Below, in pieces: positions 23,318-31,086 of a stretch of DNA of 64,000 nucleotides. Position 1 is the first letter of the stretch, and each line of letters starts with the position of its first letter. The stretch is from a virus, in the IMG/VR virus record IMGVR_UViG_3300042460_000519, positions 1 through 64,000 of that record; one strand, written 5' to 3'. Position numbers and translations under genes: made by a program. The notes under the pieces are model-generated. The model made no database searches. It was not told the origin of the DNA and was given only the letters and a program-made list of their open reading frames with translations.

Positions 23318-24463
23318 ATGGCAGATTTTTCATTAACTACGTTATTCGTGGTTCCCAGTGGCGTTCCAATCGCTAGTCCTGGTACATTGACACAAGCCCT
23401 TGATGGAACAAGTGGTGAGGTAGGATTTTTTAATCCAAATTACGTAGCTGTAAATGCTGGAAGCGTTGACAACTTTCCTTATTTCTATGTAGCTCAAGGT
23501 AGAATTAACACTTATCTTCAAGGAACAAAACGTTCTGACAAGATTGCAGGTTGCCCAGGTGGACAATCTTGTAAATCAAATGTAATTGAAGCTTACAAAG
23601 TAGTAGGATGTCCAACTCCAGTAAATCAAATTACTGAAATTGATTCATGGAATGTTCATTGTGGTGACACTGTGACATTGACATTAAGAGGATTTTCTTC
23701 TTATCTTAACACATTGTATTTCAATGGATTCACACGTTCAGTAACTGTACAAGCACCTTGTTGTGATTGTGATGGTAACCCATGTGATACTGTTGATGTA
23801 AATGCTTTAATCAATCAATTCATTGATAAATTAGAAGCACAAGCTCCTGGTAACAATCCTGACAACATTCACTTAACTCAATTCTATACATTTACAAATG
23901 TAGCTGGAACAACTTTGAAAATTGAAGGAAAACCATTAACTGCATATGGACAACCATGTGACGTTGCTGCGTTCCCATTCGAATTTGATAGACTTTGGTT
24001 TAGAACTTTTGTATACAGTGGTCCTGCAACTACAGCTGACTTTATCGTTGCTGATAATTGTAACATTGTTGCTGAAGCTGTTGTAACTCAAGAATCTAAC
24101 TTTGCTAGAGGATTGTCTACAGAAATTGCTCAATTAGAGAAAAACTTCTATAGCTACCAAGCAGGTTACTTGAAACACTTATACAGAATAGCTGGTTACA
24201 ATGGTAACTTTGAAAGCTGGGTTACTCCTGGTGCTACTTATGATACTTACTATGTTAAATTTAATGAGTATGGTAAAGGTGCTTACAACTGGGGTGATTA
24301 CATCACAGAAGACTCTACAGTGATTATAGCTGCTGTTACTGGTTCAACTGAATCTACAACTGTAAATAATATCTTAGCTGCTGCTCTTGGATCAGAATAT
24401 TTTACTGATGCTTCATCTGGAGATTGTATCACTACAACTTCTACTACTACTGCACCAGCATAG
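23318..24463 (+). CDS. Abundant structural protein with Cys-rich middle and Thr tail (381 aa)
   Basis: Codon use is as favourable as in the capsid gene and a strong terminator follows, so the product is probably abundant in virions, perhaps a head decoration or fibre base. It begins MADFSLTTLFVVPSGVPIASPGTL, contains several Cys (CPGGQSC, CCDCDGNPC near residue 148) and ends CITTTSTTTAPA. That tail is a short form of the Thr/Ser linkers found in the adhesin block. No family can be named. Confidence 0.6.
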   Translation: MADFSLTTLFVVPSGVPIASPGTLTQALDGTSGEVGFFNPNYVAVNAGSVDNFPYFYVAQGRINTYLQGTKRSDKIAGCPGGQSCKSNVIEAYKVVGCPTPVNQITEIDSWNVHCGDTVTLTLRGFSSYLNTLYFNGFTRSVTVQAPCCDCDGNPCDTVDVNALINQFIDKLEAQAPGNNPDNIHLTQFYTFTNVAGTTLKIEGKPLTAYGQPCDVAAFPFEFDRLWFRTFVYSGPATTADFIVADNCNIVAEAVVTQESNFARGLSTEIAQLEKNFYSYQAGYLKHLYRIAGYNGNFESWVTPGATYDTYYVKFNEYGKGAYNWGDYITEDSTVIIAAVTGSTESTTVNNILAAALGSEYFTDASSGDCITTTSTTTAPA

Positions 24464-24489
24464 TTAGTAAAATAATATTAACTAATAAA

Positions 24490-24519
24490 GGGAAGGAGAT
24501 AAACTCCCTTCCCTTTTTT
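24490..24519 (+). terminator. Rho-independent terminator
   Basis: GGGAAG-GAG...CTC-C-CTTCCC stem with one bulged C and an ATAAA loop (24490-24513), followed by six T. It follows the 381-aa gene. Confidence 0.85.
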
Positions 24520-24535
24520 ATTAAAATAAAATAAT

Positions 24536-25099
24536 ATGCCATCATTAAACTTAGATATTTTAGTAGTTCCTACGTATAACACATTAACTCTTGGAGTTAT
24601 TGATGCTTCTACATATCCAACTACTCCCCCTAATGTAACATCTCCAACAATAGAAATAACTCCTCCTGGATTTAATGTTGCAGTTATTCCTTTTGATGTT
24701 GATAATTTTAATATCTTTACATCAGCAAATTTAGGAATTTCATCAGCAGGGACTAGTCAACCTCTTCCTGATGGTGTATATCACTTAAGATATTCCATTG
24801 CACCTGCATTTGTAAACTTTGTAGAAAAGTCTATAATGCGTACAGATCAAATTCAAGAAAGATTTGATCAAGCATTTATGACACTTGATATGATGGAGTG
24901 CGATAGTGCAATTAGAACACAATCTAAAGTGGAACTAACATCTATATATTTTTTTATTCAAGGAGCAATTGCAGCAGCTAATAACTGTGCAATAGTAAAT
25001 GCAAACAAACTATACAATCAAGCAGATAGAGCATTAACAGCTTTCATAAGAAATAATTGTGGATGTTCTGGTAATAATTATATAAACAACTTTAATTAA
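24536..25099 (+). CDS. Structural protein, possible fibre-base component (187 aa)
   Basis: N-terminal half is beta-rich (LDILVVPTYNTLTLGVIDASTYP, then PDGVYHLRYSIAP at about 82-94). The C-terminal half is helical (FVEKSIMRTDQIQERFDQAFMTLDMMEC), ending in NNCGCSGNN. This two-part layout recurs in Bacteroidota phage virion genes located just before fibre genes. Specific role unknown. First gene after the terminator at 24,519. Confidence 0.55.
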   Translation: MPSLNLDILVVPTYNTLTLGVIDASTYPTTPPNVTSPTIEITPPGFNVAVIPFDVDNFNIFTSANLGISSAGTSQPLPDGVYHLRYSIAPAFVNFVEKSIMRTDQIQERFDQAFMTLDMMECDSAIRTQSKVELTSIYFFIQGAIAAANNCAIVNANKLYNQADRALTAFIRNNCGCSGNNYINNFN

Positions 25100-25106
25100 A
25101 AATAAA

Positions 25107-25226
25107 ATGGCAAATTGTGGAAACTGTGGTGCTAATGTTGGATGTGGATGTCAATTAAGAGATGGCTTATGCGCAGCTTGTCGTGCTGCTGCAAATAAAG
25201 CATTAAAATTTTTTAGATTATGTTAA
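25107..25226 (+). CDS. Cys-rich microprotein (39 aa)
   Basis: Translated N terminus MANCGNCGANVGCGCQL, then CAAC, with seven Cys in 39 residues (C4, C7, C13, C15, C22, C25, C39). The spacing C-x2-C...C-x-C...C-x2-C suggests a metal-bound knot. It lies between two structural genes with a 7-base overlap to the next start and an AAATAAA leader. The same CGNCG/CGCG style opens the 479-aa adhesin. It could be a small virion part or a metal-binding helper. Confidence 0.62.
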   Translation: MANCGNCGANVGCGCQLRDGLCAACRAAANKALKFFRLC

Positions 25227-26218
25227 CACCTAGATTAACTAATTGTGCACAATGCGAAGATATATGTTCATTAATTGAAAGTATAGATTGCAAGGTTGCA
25301 GAGATGAGTGTTAGCTTATACAACAATGTTGTATTTATGCTAAACAAATCTTTCAACCATGAACTACTTTCTGATTTATTGAACTATAAACGTATTCTAC
25401 AGTACAAGGTGTGTAATCCAAATTATGCAGGACATTTCACTGTCAATATGATTGCTAGTAAAGTGAGAAGATTTACATCTGGATGTATAAAAGATTGTAG
25501 TTGTCGTACTTCTGGTGCAGGAACTATAATTACAACAACATCTACAAGTACCATCCCACCTCTTACAACTACCACTACTTCTAGTTCTACCAGTACTACA
25601 ACCAGTACTAGTACCACTATAGTACCAACTACAACCACTACTAGTTCAAGTAGCACTAGCACAAGTACGTCAACTAGTTCTAGTACATCTACTAGTACTA
25701 GCTCAACAACTAGTACAACTACTACTGAAGGACCTACAACTACTACCACTAGTTCTAGTAGTACGTCAACTACTACATCAACCAGTAGTAGCACTACTAC
25801 AACTACTACAACAGCGTGTGTAAATAGACCAGTAGGTTTAACTAATGGTAATTTAATACAAGCTGTTAATAACCCAGGAGATCCATCTAGAAATTTTTCT
25901 AATGTGTCTGTTGCATATGCTTGTGATACATTTAGTTATTTTAGATCAGTACCTATGACAACAGGTTCAGGAGCAAGTTATATAGATATGCAATATAGCA
26001 CACTAGCTATTGGGGAAGTAATATATAATGATAATAATGGAACTAATTGTGTTAGAGTTGCAAATGGGTTTTACTGGTTTCAACCAAATATTATTAGTCC
26101 AATAACATACTTTAAAGGTATTAATCAAATAAGTATTGTTACAACAGTAGGTGGAGTAATTACAGCAATTGATATTTGTGATTATGTTCCAACAACTACA
26201 ACAACAACAACAGTATAA
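25220..26218 (+). CDS. Adhesin-like protein with long Ser/Thr linker (332 aa)
   Basis: Three parts: a helical, Cys-containing N-terminal domain (1-105, with NCAQCEDICSLIESIDC); a Ser/Thr linker of about 100 residues (about 107-205), interrupted by Pro-containing IPP, IVP and EGP breaks; and a C-terminal beta-rich domain (206-325). The last has YSTLAIGEVIYNDNNGTNC matching YSTLEIGSVLYYDYNNNDC in the muzzle-like protein at 36,786, so the module is shared between loci. It ends in a poly-Thr-Val tail. Probably a fibre or decoration attached to the virion by its N-terminal part, with the distal domain binding the host. Confidence 0.65.
   Translation: MLTPRLTNCAQCEDICSLIESIDCKVAEMSVSLYNNVVFMLNKSFNHELLSDLLNYKRILQYKVCNPNYAGHFTVNMIASKVRRFTSGCIKDCSCRTSGAGTIITTTSTSTIPPLTTTTTSSSTSTTTSTSTTIVPTTTTTSSSSTSTSTSTSSSTSTSTSSTTSTTTTEGPTTTTTSSSSTSTTTSTSSSTTTTTTTACVNRPVGLTNGNLIQAVNNPGDPSRNFSNVSVAYACDTFSYFRSVPMTTGSGASYIDMQYSTLAIGEVIYNDNNGTNCVRVANGFYWFQPNIISPITYFKGINQISIVTTVGGVITAIDICDYVPTTTTTTTV
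25531..25815 (+). repeat. Ser/Thr linker-coding tract, longest
   Basis: About 95 consecutive codons nearly all Ser or Thr. Codons are mixed among ACT, ACA, ACC, AGT, AGC, TCT, TCA and ACG, so long exact DNA repeats are avoided although the peptide is near-perfectly repetitive. The opposite strand reads as poly-Val/Leu, which is an artefact. Confidence 0.85.
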
Positions 26219-26239
26219 ATAAAATAAAAATAATATAAC

Positions 26240-27364
26240 ATGTCTTGTACAAATTGCTTTAATGGATGTGCTGAAACTATCTCAGATCAGTGCGTAAAAT
26301 ATACAGGAATAGATGTTCCTGCTCTTGGCATTTCAACTGGTGATAATTTATTATCTGTTGAAAATGCAATTACAAACTTTCTTGTTCCAGCAATAAATGG
26401 TACAGGAATAAAACCTATTATAGATCCTAACATTATATGTGACATTGTAAAAAGTTATCTTCCTCCTTGTACTACGTGTGTAGGATTTACATTGAATGAA
26501 GTACTTACAGCAATAATAGAAGCAACATGTGATGTGCAAACACAAGTTACTGGAAATACTACTACATTAAACACACTTAATGCAAATTATATAATAGGTT
26601 GTTTAACAGGAGTTACAGCTTCTTCAGATACACATGATATTGTGCAAGCTGTAATTAATAATCTTTGTTCTTTAAATAGTGCATTCTCTGCATTAATAGT
26701 AAGTCTTCCTAATACATATGTTCCTATTAATTCTTCTCCAGGAAATCCTGGAATCAATGATTATATTGAAACATATATAAACACAGAAAGCACTACGTTA
26801 CTTGCTCAAGGTAGAATGATTCCTTATACAGCAGTTCCTTATTATGGACCATTGTCTGGTTATCCAACTGCAACTGACAGTCTTAGTTTACTAGGGCAAG
26901 GTATAGGATATTGGGCTAAAATATATTTATGTAATGGATTAAATGGTACACCAGATTTAAGAGGAAGAACATTAGTAGGGGTAACTACAGGAATGGGTGG
27001 AGGGATATTTGATCCTGCTGTAGATCCAGCTGTAATAGGTAATCCTAATTATGGTATAGCAACAACTGTTGGAGAAAATACAGTAACATTAGGTGTTGGA
27101 CAAATTCCTTCACATTCACATATTATTGATACTGTAGTTGACTTCAATGATCCTGGTCACAGTCATACATATGAGGGTGCAAATTGTTGTAGTGGTAATA
27201 ATAATAGTGGTAGAAAATCTTCTCCAACTACTAAAACAACAAGTACTCAACAAACAGGAATAACAGTAGGAGTTACAGCAACTGCACGTGATTTTGGAGG
27301 AGGAGGTTCTCATAACAATTATCAACCATCAAGAGGTTGTTATTATATAATGTATATACCTTAA
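26240..27364 (+). CDS. Tail fibre with phage tail-collar C-terminal domain (374 aa)
   Basis: Likely receptor-binding fibre. N terminus SCTNCFNGCAETISDQCVKYTGIDV is a Cys-rich attachment part, followed by helical or beta segments. From about residue 195 the sequence follows the collar pattern seen in T4 gp12-like and microcystin-dependent proteins: GPLSGYPTATDSLSLLGQGIGYWAKIYLCNG, then DLRGRTLVGVTTGMGG, GENTVTLGVGQIPSHSH and, at the end, HNNYQPSRGCYYIMYIP. The SHSH and later HSH are the metal-binding histidines of that family. Unlike its neighbours it lacks the long Ser/Thr linker. Confidence in the C-terminal family is good. Confidence 0.8.
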   Translation: MSCTNCFNGCAETISDQCVKYTGIDVPALGISTGDNLLSVENAITNFLVPAINGTGIKPIIDPNIICDIVKSYLPPCTTCVGFTLNEVLTAIIEATCDVQTQVTGNTTTLNTLNANYIIGCLTGVTASSDTHDIVQAVINNLCSLNSAFSALIVSLPNTYVPINSSPGNPGINDYIETYINTESTTLLAQGRMIPYTAVPYYGPLSGYPTATDSLSLLGQGIGYWAKIYLCNGLNGTPDLRGRTLVGVTTGMGGGIFDPAVDPAVIGNPNYGIATTVGENTVTLGVGQIPSHSHIIDTVVDFNDPGHSHTYEGANCCSGNNNSGRKSSPTTKTTSTQQTGITVGVTATARDFGGGGSHNNYQPSRGCYYIMYIP

Positions 27365-27370
27365 TTACTT

Positions 27371-28477
27371 ATGTGGCCATTCTTACCAAAAAAATGCAAT
27401 TGTCCAGAAACTCCTACTAACCCAGGAACATCATGTGATCATAGTGGTCTTACCACTAATGATTTAATATATAATGGTCCAAATGGAGTGTGTTCTAATG
27501 TTACTACAGAAATGACAGTAACAGAAGCGTTTCAACAATTAGATTATTTTTTATGTAGCGTAGAGTTCACACAATATCTATTAGATTTAATACAAAACAA
27601 TCCAAACTTATTTCCTAATTTCATTACATTAGTTAATGGAGCAATTGATTGTAGTACAATAATTGCATGTGGTCCTCCACCTATTGATTGTACATTTACA
27701 GCAAGTGCTAATCAAATTCTTTTATGTACATTTACAGCAAGTGCTACTGAATTACCTACATGTAATTTTACAGGAAGTGTTAATCAAGTTCCAGATTCTA
27801 CTACTACATCTACAACTAGTAGTTCTTCAACTAGCACCAGTACCAGTACCAGTACCAGTACTTCTACATCTACTACTACCACTACATGCCCATGTTATAC
27901 TTGGGATATTGATGCAACTGCACCAGATGTTGCAGCAGGACTTAATCTTGCTTATATAAACTGTAATGGTGATCCTACTAATGAAGAGATTATAGGTGGT
28001 CGTCCTTTTACAAGATGTGTACAATCAGGTAGTACACCTACATTAACTAGAGATGATTCTGCTCCACTAGAAGATTCAACAGTAACAATAACAAGTGACT
28101 GTTGTACATCACCTCCACCTATCTCATCAACAACCACAACAACCACTAGTAATACATTTGGTCCACTAATTGTTCAAAATGATTCAGTTAATCTTACAGT
28201 AAATTCTGTCACAGCACTATTTGCTTTTATAAGTATTCCACCTACTCCTCCAACTACAATAACAACAGGAACTCACGAAGCTTTGGTTAACGCTATTACT
28301 GTTAACGTTACTTCAAATATAGCTCCTAATTGTATGAAACTTTATATAGGTGGTTCTTTTATACAGCAGGTAACTATTGTTGGAACTGGAGCACATCAAT
28401 TTGATCCACTTATTGTTGCTGATACAGTTGAAGTTAAAATAGTAATTAATGATTTTGAGTGTATTGAACCTGAGTAG
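27371..28477 (+). CDS. Adhesin-like modular protein with ND(V/L)(V/I)Y module (368 aa)
   Basis: Modules in order: Cys-rich start (1-22); module TTNDLIYNGPNGVCSNV...ACGPPP (about 25-105), matching a module of the 479-aa protein (SSNDVVYQGPNLSC); three tandem 15-residue repeats, CTFTASANQ / CTFTASATE / CNFTGSVNQ (about 106-140); a (ST)n linker (about 141-175); a Cys module CPCYTWDID...CC (about 176-248); a Pro/Thr spacer; and a C-terminal beta-sandwich-like domain (about 265-368). All features point to an extracellular or virion surface protein. Confidence 0.65.
   Translation: MWPFLPKKCNCPETPTNPGTSCDHSGLTTNDLIYNGPNGVCSNVTTEMTVTEAFQQLDYFLCSVEFTQYLLDLIQNNPNLFPNFITLVNGAIDCSTIIACGPPPIDCTFTASANQILLCTFTASATELPTCNFTGSVNQVPDSTTTSTTSSSSTSTSTSTSTSTSTSTTTTTCPCYTWDIDATAPDVAAGLNLAYINCNGDPTNEEIIGGRPFTRCVQSGSTPTLTRDDSAPLEDSTVTITSDCCTSPPPISSTTTTTTSNTFGPLIVQNDSVNLTVNSVTALFAFISIPPTPPTTITTGTHEALVNAITVNVTSNIAPNCMKLYIGGSFIQQVTIVGTGAHQFDPLIVADTVEVKIVINDFECIEPE
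27801..27889 (+). repeat. Ser/Thr linker-coding tract
   Basis: About 30 Ser/Thr codons including a short exact run of ACCAGT units in the middle (near 27,837-27,862), the most DNA-repetitive linker in the window and so the likeliest to change length by slippage. Confidence 0.8.
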
Positions 28478-28511
28478 TCATTAAAGTTAATAAATAAAAA
28501 TAAATAAAAAC

Positions 28512-29645
28512 ATGATAATAGTAACAACATTAGTTATTCCTCCTGGAAATGATCCTGGGCCATTTAATCTTTATTCAGATTCAGATGGGTACACAGTTCC
28601 ATTTGCAACGAATGTGTCTGCTGCTGCATTGCAAGCTGGATACAGTTCAACTGTACCTAATGACGCTACAATAATTAGAGTGATGTCTACTGGATTGTGT
28701 ACAAACTTTATTGATTTAAATATAAATTTAATTACTACCACTACAACAAGTAGTTCAACTAGCACCAGCACTTCAACTAGTACATCTACTTCAACCAGCA
28801 CAAGTACTTCTACTAGCACTAGCACCAGTACATCTACATCAACTAGTAGCAGTACCACTACAACTACTACTACATCAGCGTGCACTTGTTATAATCTAAC
28901 TTCTATACCTCTTGGGGTTTCTATAGGCAATACAGAATTTGACTATATAGATTGTTTCACAAATGAACCTGCATCTATTATAGTGTTTACTGATACTCCA
29001 GTAGATATTTGTGCTAAAACAGGTAGTGTAATAAAAGGTGCAGGAGATCCTGGACTAACCCTTCCATCTGAGTCAGATTGTTGTGGACTAATAGTTTGTG
29101 AATGTTACGAGGTGAATTATATTGGTCCACCAGACCCAGAATTCCCTACTATTGGAGTTACATATTTCTCATATCGTAATTGTTCAGGGGATCTAGTAAA
29201 TACTGCTGTAGGAAACGATTTAGGATTCCCACTCTTTCAAAAAATTTGTGCTCAAGAAGGTACTATTACAATAACTGGTGGTGATGAAGGCTGTGGTGGT
29301 AGTGGTTTACCATGTGCTACTTGGGACATAACAACTGGTGTGGATTGTTGTCTATCATTTTTCCCTTCTTTTATATCTGAAACACCAGAACCTATAAATG
29401 GTTGTGCTGCAACATTAGATACTCCTTGTTGGGTATCAAATATTGGTGGAACAGCAGGTAACGAAATAATAACTAGTAGCAGTACTGTTTATCTTGATTC
29501 TACTGGTACTATTCCATTTATAGGAGCTGGAGTAGATAATTTTTATAAAATAACAATTACAGGTAGTACAAAATGTACATCAAGTGAAGTTGCTCCAGAT
29601 GGTGATGTTGGTGGTTTAATTGGTATATGTTCTACATGTCCATAG
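28512..29645 (+). CDS. Adhesin-like modular protein with GPF N-terminal domain (377 aa)
   Basis: Starts with the GPF domain (1-72; GPFNLYSDSDGYTVPF and later IIRVMSTGLCTNFIDL), shared with genes at 29,675, 32,544 and 42,680. A long (ST)n linker (about 74-122) follows, then Cys modules CTCYNLTSIPLG...DCC and CECYEVNYIGPP...GCGG, a CATWD-type remnant, and a last module with VYLDSTGTIPF and a CSTCP end. The GPF domain probably anchors the protein to the virion and the distal modules probably bind the host surface, but both are inference. Confidence 0.62.
   Translation: MIIVTTLVIPPGNDPGPFNLYSDSDGYTVPFATNVSAAALQAGYSSTVPNDATIIRVMSTGLCTNFIDLNINLITTTTTSSSTSTSTSTSTSTSTSTSTSTSTSTSTSTSTSSSTTTTTTTSACTCYNLTSIPLGVSIGNTEFDYIDCFTNEPASIIVFTDTPVDICAKTGSVIKGAGDPGLTLPSESDCCGLIVCECYEVNYIGPPDPEFPTIGVTYFSYRNCSGDLVNTAVGNDLGFPLFQKICAQEGTITITGGDEGCGGSGLPCATWDITTGVDCCLSFFPSFISETPEPINGCAATLDTPCWVSNIGGTAGNEIITSSSTVYLDSTGTIPFIGAGVDNFYKITITGSTKCTSSEVAPDGDVGGLIGICSTCP
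28733..28880 (+). repeat. Ser/Thr linker-coding tract
   Basis: Forty-nine codons of Ser/Thr, mainly strict (ST)n in protein, with seven different codons interleaved. Confidence 0.82.
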
Positions 29646-29674
29646 TAAAAAATAAATAAAAAATAAATAAAAAC

Positions 29675-31063
29675 ATGATAGCATTAATAACATTAGTTAT
29701 ACCAGTAGGAGGTTCTGCTGGACCATTTGATCTCTATTCAGATGCAAATGGTTATACAATTCCATTTGCAACAAATATATCAGCTGTTGTATTACAAGCT
29801 GGATATACATCTAATGTTGTTCCTGATGGTACAACTATAATTAGAGTGACTTCTGTAGGTATATGTACAAATTCTGTTGATACACCAATAAATTTAATTA
29901 CAACTACAACTACTAGTAGCACATCTACTAGTAGCACGTCAACTACGTCTACATCAACAACTGTTGCTCAAGCATGTTATGTATATGAATTAACAGCAAC
30001 AATTGATAATGCTAGTTGGACAGCACAGTTATGTTCTGGAGGTGTTACGTCAGGAGTGTTACCTTTTATTGGAAATACCTTTACAACACCTTGTATTATA
30101 AATACATCATTAGTATTAACTGGCATCACTGCTTTTACAAATTCTATTGATTGTTCAACAACCACAACAACTAGTAGTAGTTCAACAAGTACAAGTACAA
30201 GCACAAGTACCAGTACATCTACTAGCACAACTACATCAACTAGTTCTTCTACAACAACAACCACCACTACTGAATGTCCATGTTATACTTGGGATTTTGT
30301 AGTAGGTCCAACTGATGCAGCAGAAGGAGGAGTTAATCTTCAATACACTCAATGTAGTGGTGCTCTTAAAATTAGACGACAACTAACTGCAGGCACATTT
30401 AGTGTTTGCATAGGTTCAAACGAAATATATGATATAACAAAAATTGAAGGTGGAACTGTTGACGATTCAACATTAACAATAACTAGTGAATGTTGTACAC
30501 AACCACCATATACTTGTCAAACATATCAGATAAATCCTCCTGTAGACTTTGGAGATCCATCACACGTTGTGGAATATATAGATTGTGTTTCAAACATTCC
30601 ATTTACTGTATCGTTAGTATATGGTGATGGTGGTGTTCCTATATGTCAATCAAGTATAGTAAGTGATAGTAACAGCTTACTTACAGATGGACCTTTAGGA
30701 TCATGTCCAACTACAACCACAACTACTACTCCAGCTCCTTCTATTTTAAATTGGGAGTATCAAAAAACTTCACCATCAGAAGGACTTTTATCAATAGAAC
30801 TAAATAGTAGTGGTGTTTTAGCACAAACTACTGATGGTTCAGGTACAATAACACCTTGTAATGTTGGGGATATATTAGTTGTTGAAGCTATTCCTACAGC
30901 ACCAGTTGAAAACACTACAGTAGAACTTACTATAACCAATTTTTCTGGAACAGTATTTTATGAGACACAAACAGGAGGAGCATCAATAACAACACCACCA
31001 ATTACAATACTAGTAGGAGAATCTCCTTATTTAGTGGATGTGAAGTTTTATGCTGCAATTTAA
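29675..31063 (+). CDS. Adhesin-like modular protein with GPF N-terminal domain (462 aa)
   Basis: GPF domain (1-74; GPFDLYSDANGYTIPF) about as close to the previous gene's as a recent duplicate. Then linker 1, a Cys module (ACYVYELTATIDN..., about 96-160), linker 2, module CPCYTWDFVVGP...CC (about 201-268), module CQTYQINPPVDFG...GSC (about 272-340), a short poly-Thr spacer and a final beta-rich domain (about 350-462). The CPCYTWD module is the closest relative of that in the 368-aa protein, so modules have been exchanged between non-adjacent genes. Ends without a poly-Thr tail. Confidence 0.62.
   Translation: MIALITLVIPVGGSAGPFDLYSDANGYTIPFATNISAVVLQAGYTSNVVPDGTTIIRVTSVGICTNSVDTPINLITTTTTSSTSTSSTSTTSTSTTVAQACYVYELTATIDNASWTAQLCSGGVTSGVLPFIGNTFTTPCIINTSLVLTGITAFTNSIDCSTTTTTSSSSTSTSTSTSTSTSTSTTTSTSSSTTTTTTTECPCYTWDFVVGPTDAAEGGVNLQYTQCSGALKIRRQLTAGTFSVCIGSNEIYDITKIEGGTVDDSTLTITSECCTQPPYTCQTYQINPPVDFGDPSHVVEYIDCVSNIPFTVSLVYGDGGVPICQSSIVSDSNSLLTDGPLGSCPTTTTTTTPAPSILNWEYQKTSPSEGLLSIELNSSGVLAQTTDGSGTITPCNVGDILVVEAIPTAPVENTTVELTITNFSGTVFYETQTGGASITTPPITILVGESPYLVDVKFYAAI
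29896..29963 (+). repeat. Short Ser/Thr linker-coding tract
   Basis: About 22 Ser/Thr codons between the GPF domain and the first Cys module of the 462-aa protein. Confidence 0.75.
30163..30275 (+). repeat. Ser/Thr linker-coding tract
   Basis: About 37 Ser/Thr codons in the 462-aa protein. AGTACA/AGTACC units alternate with TCTACT and TCAACA. Confidence 0.8.
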
Positions 31064-31086
31064 TAATAAAATAAATAAAAAATAAA

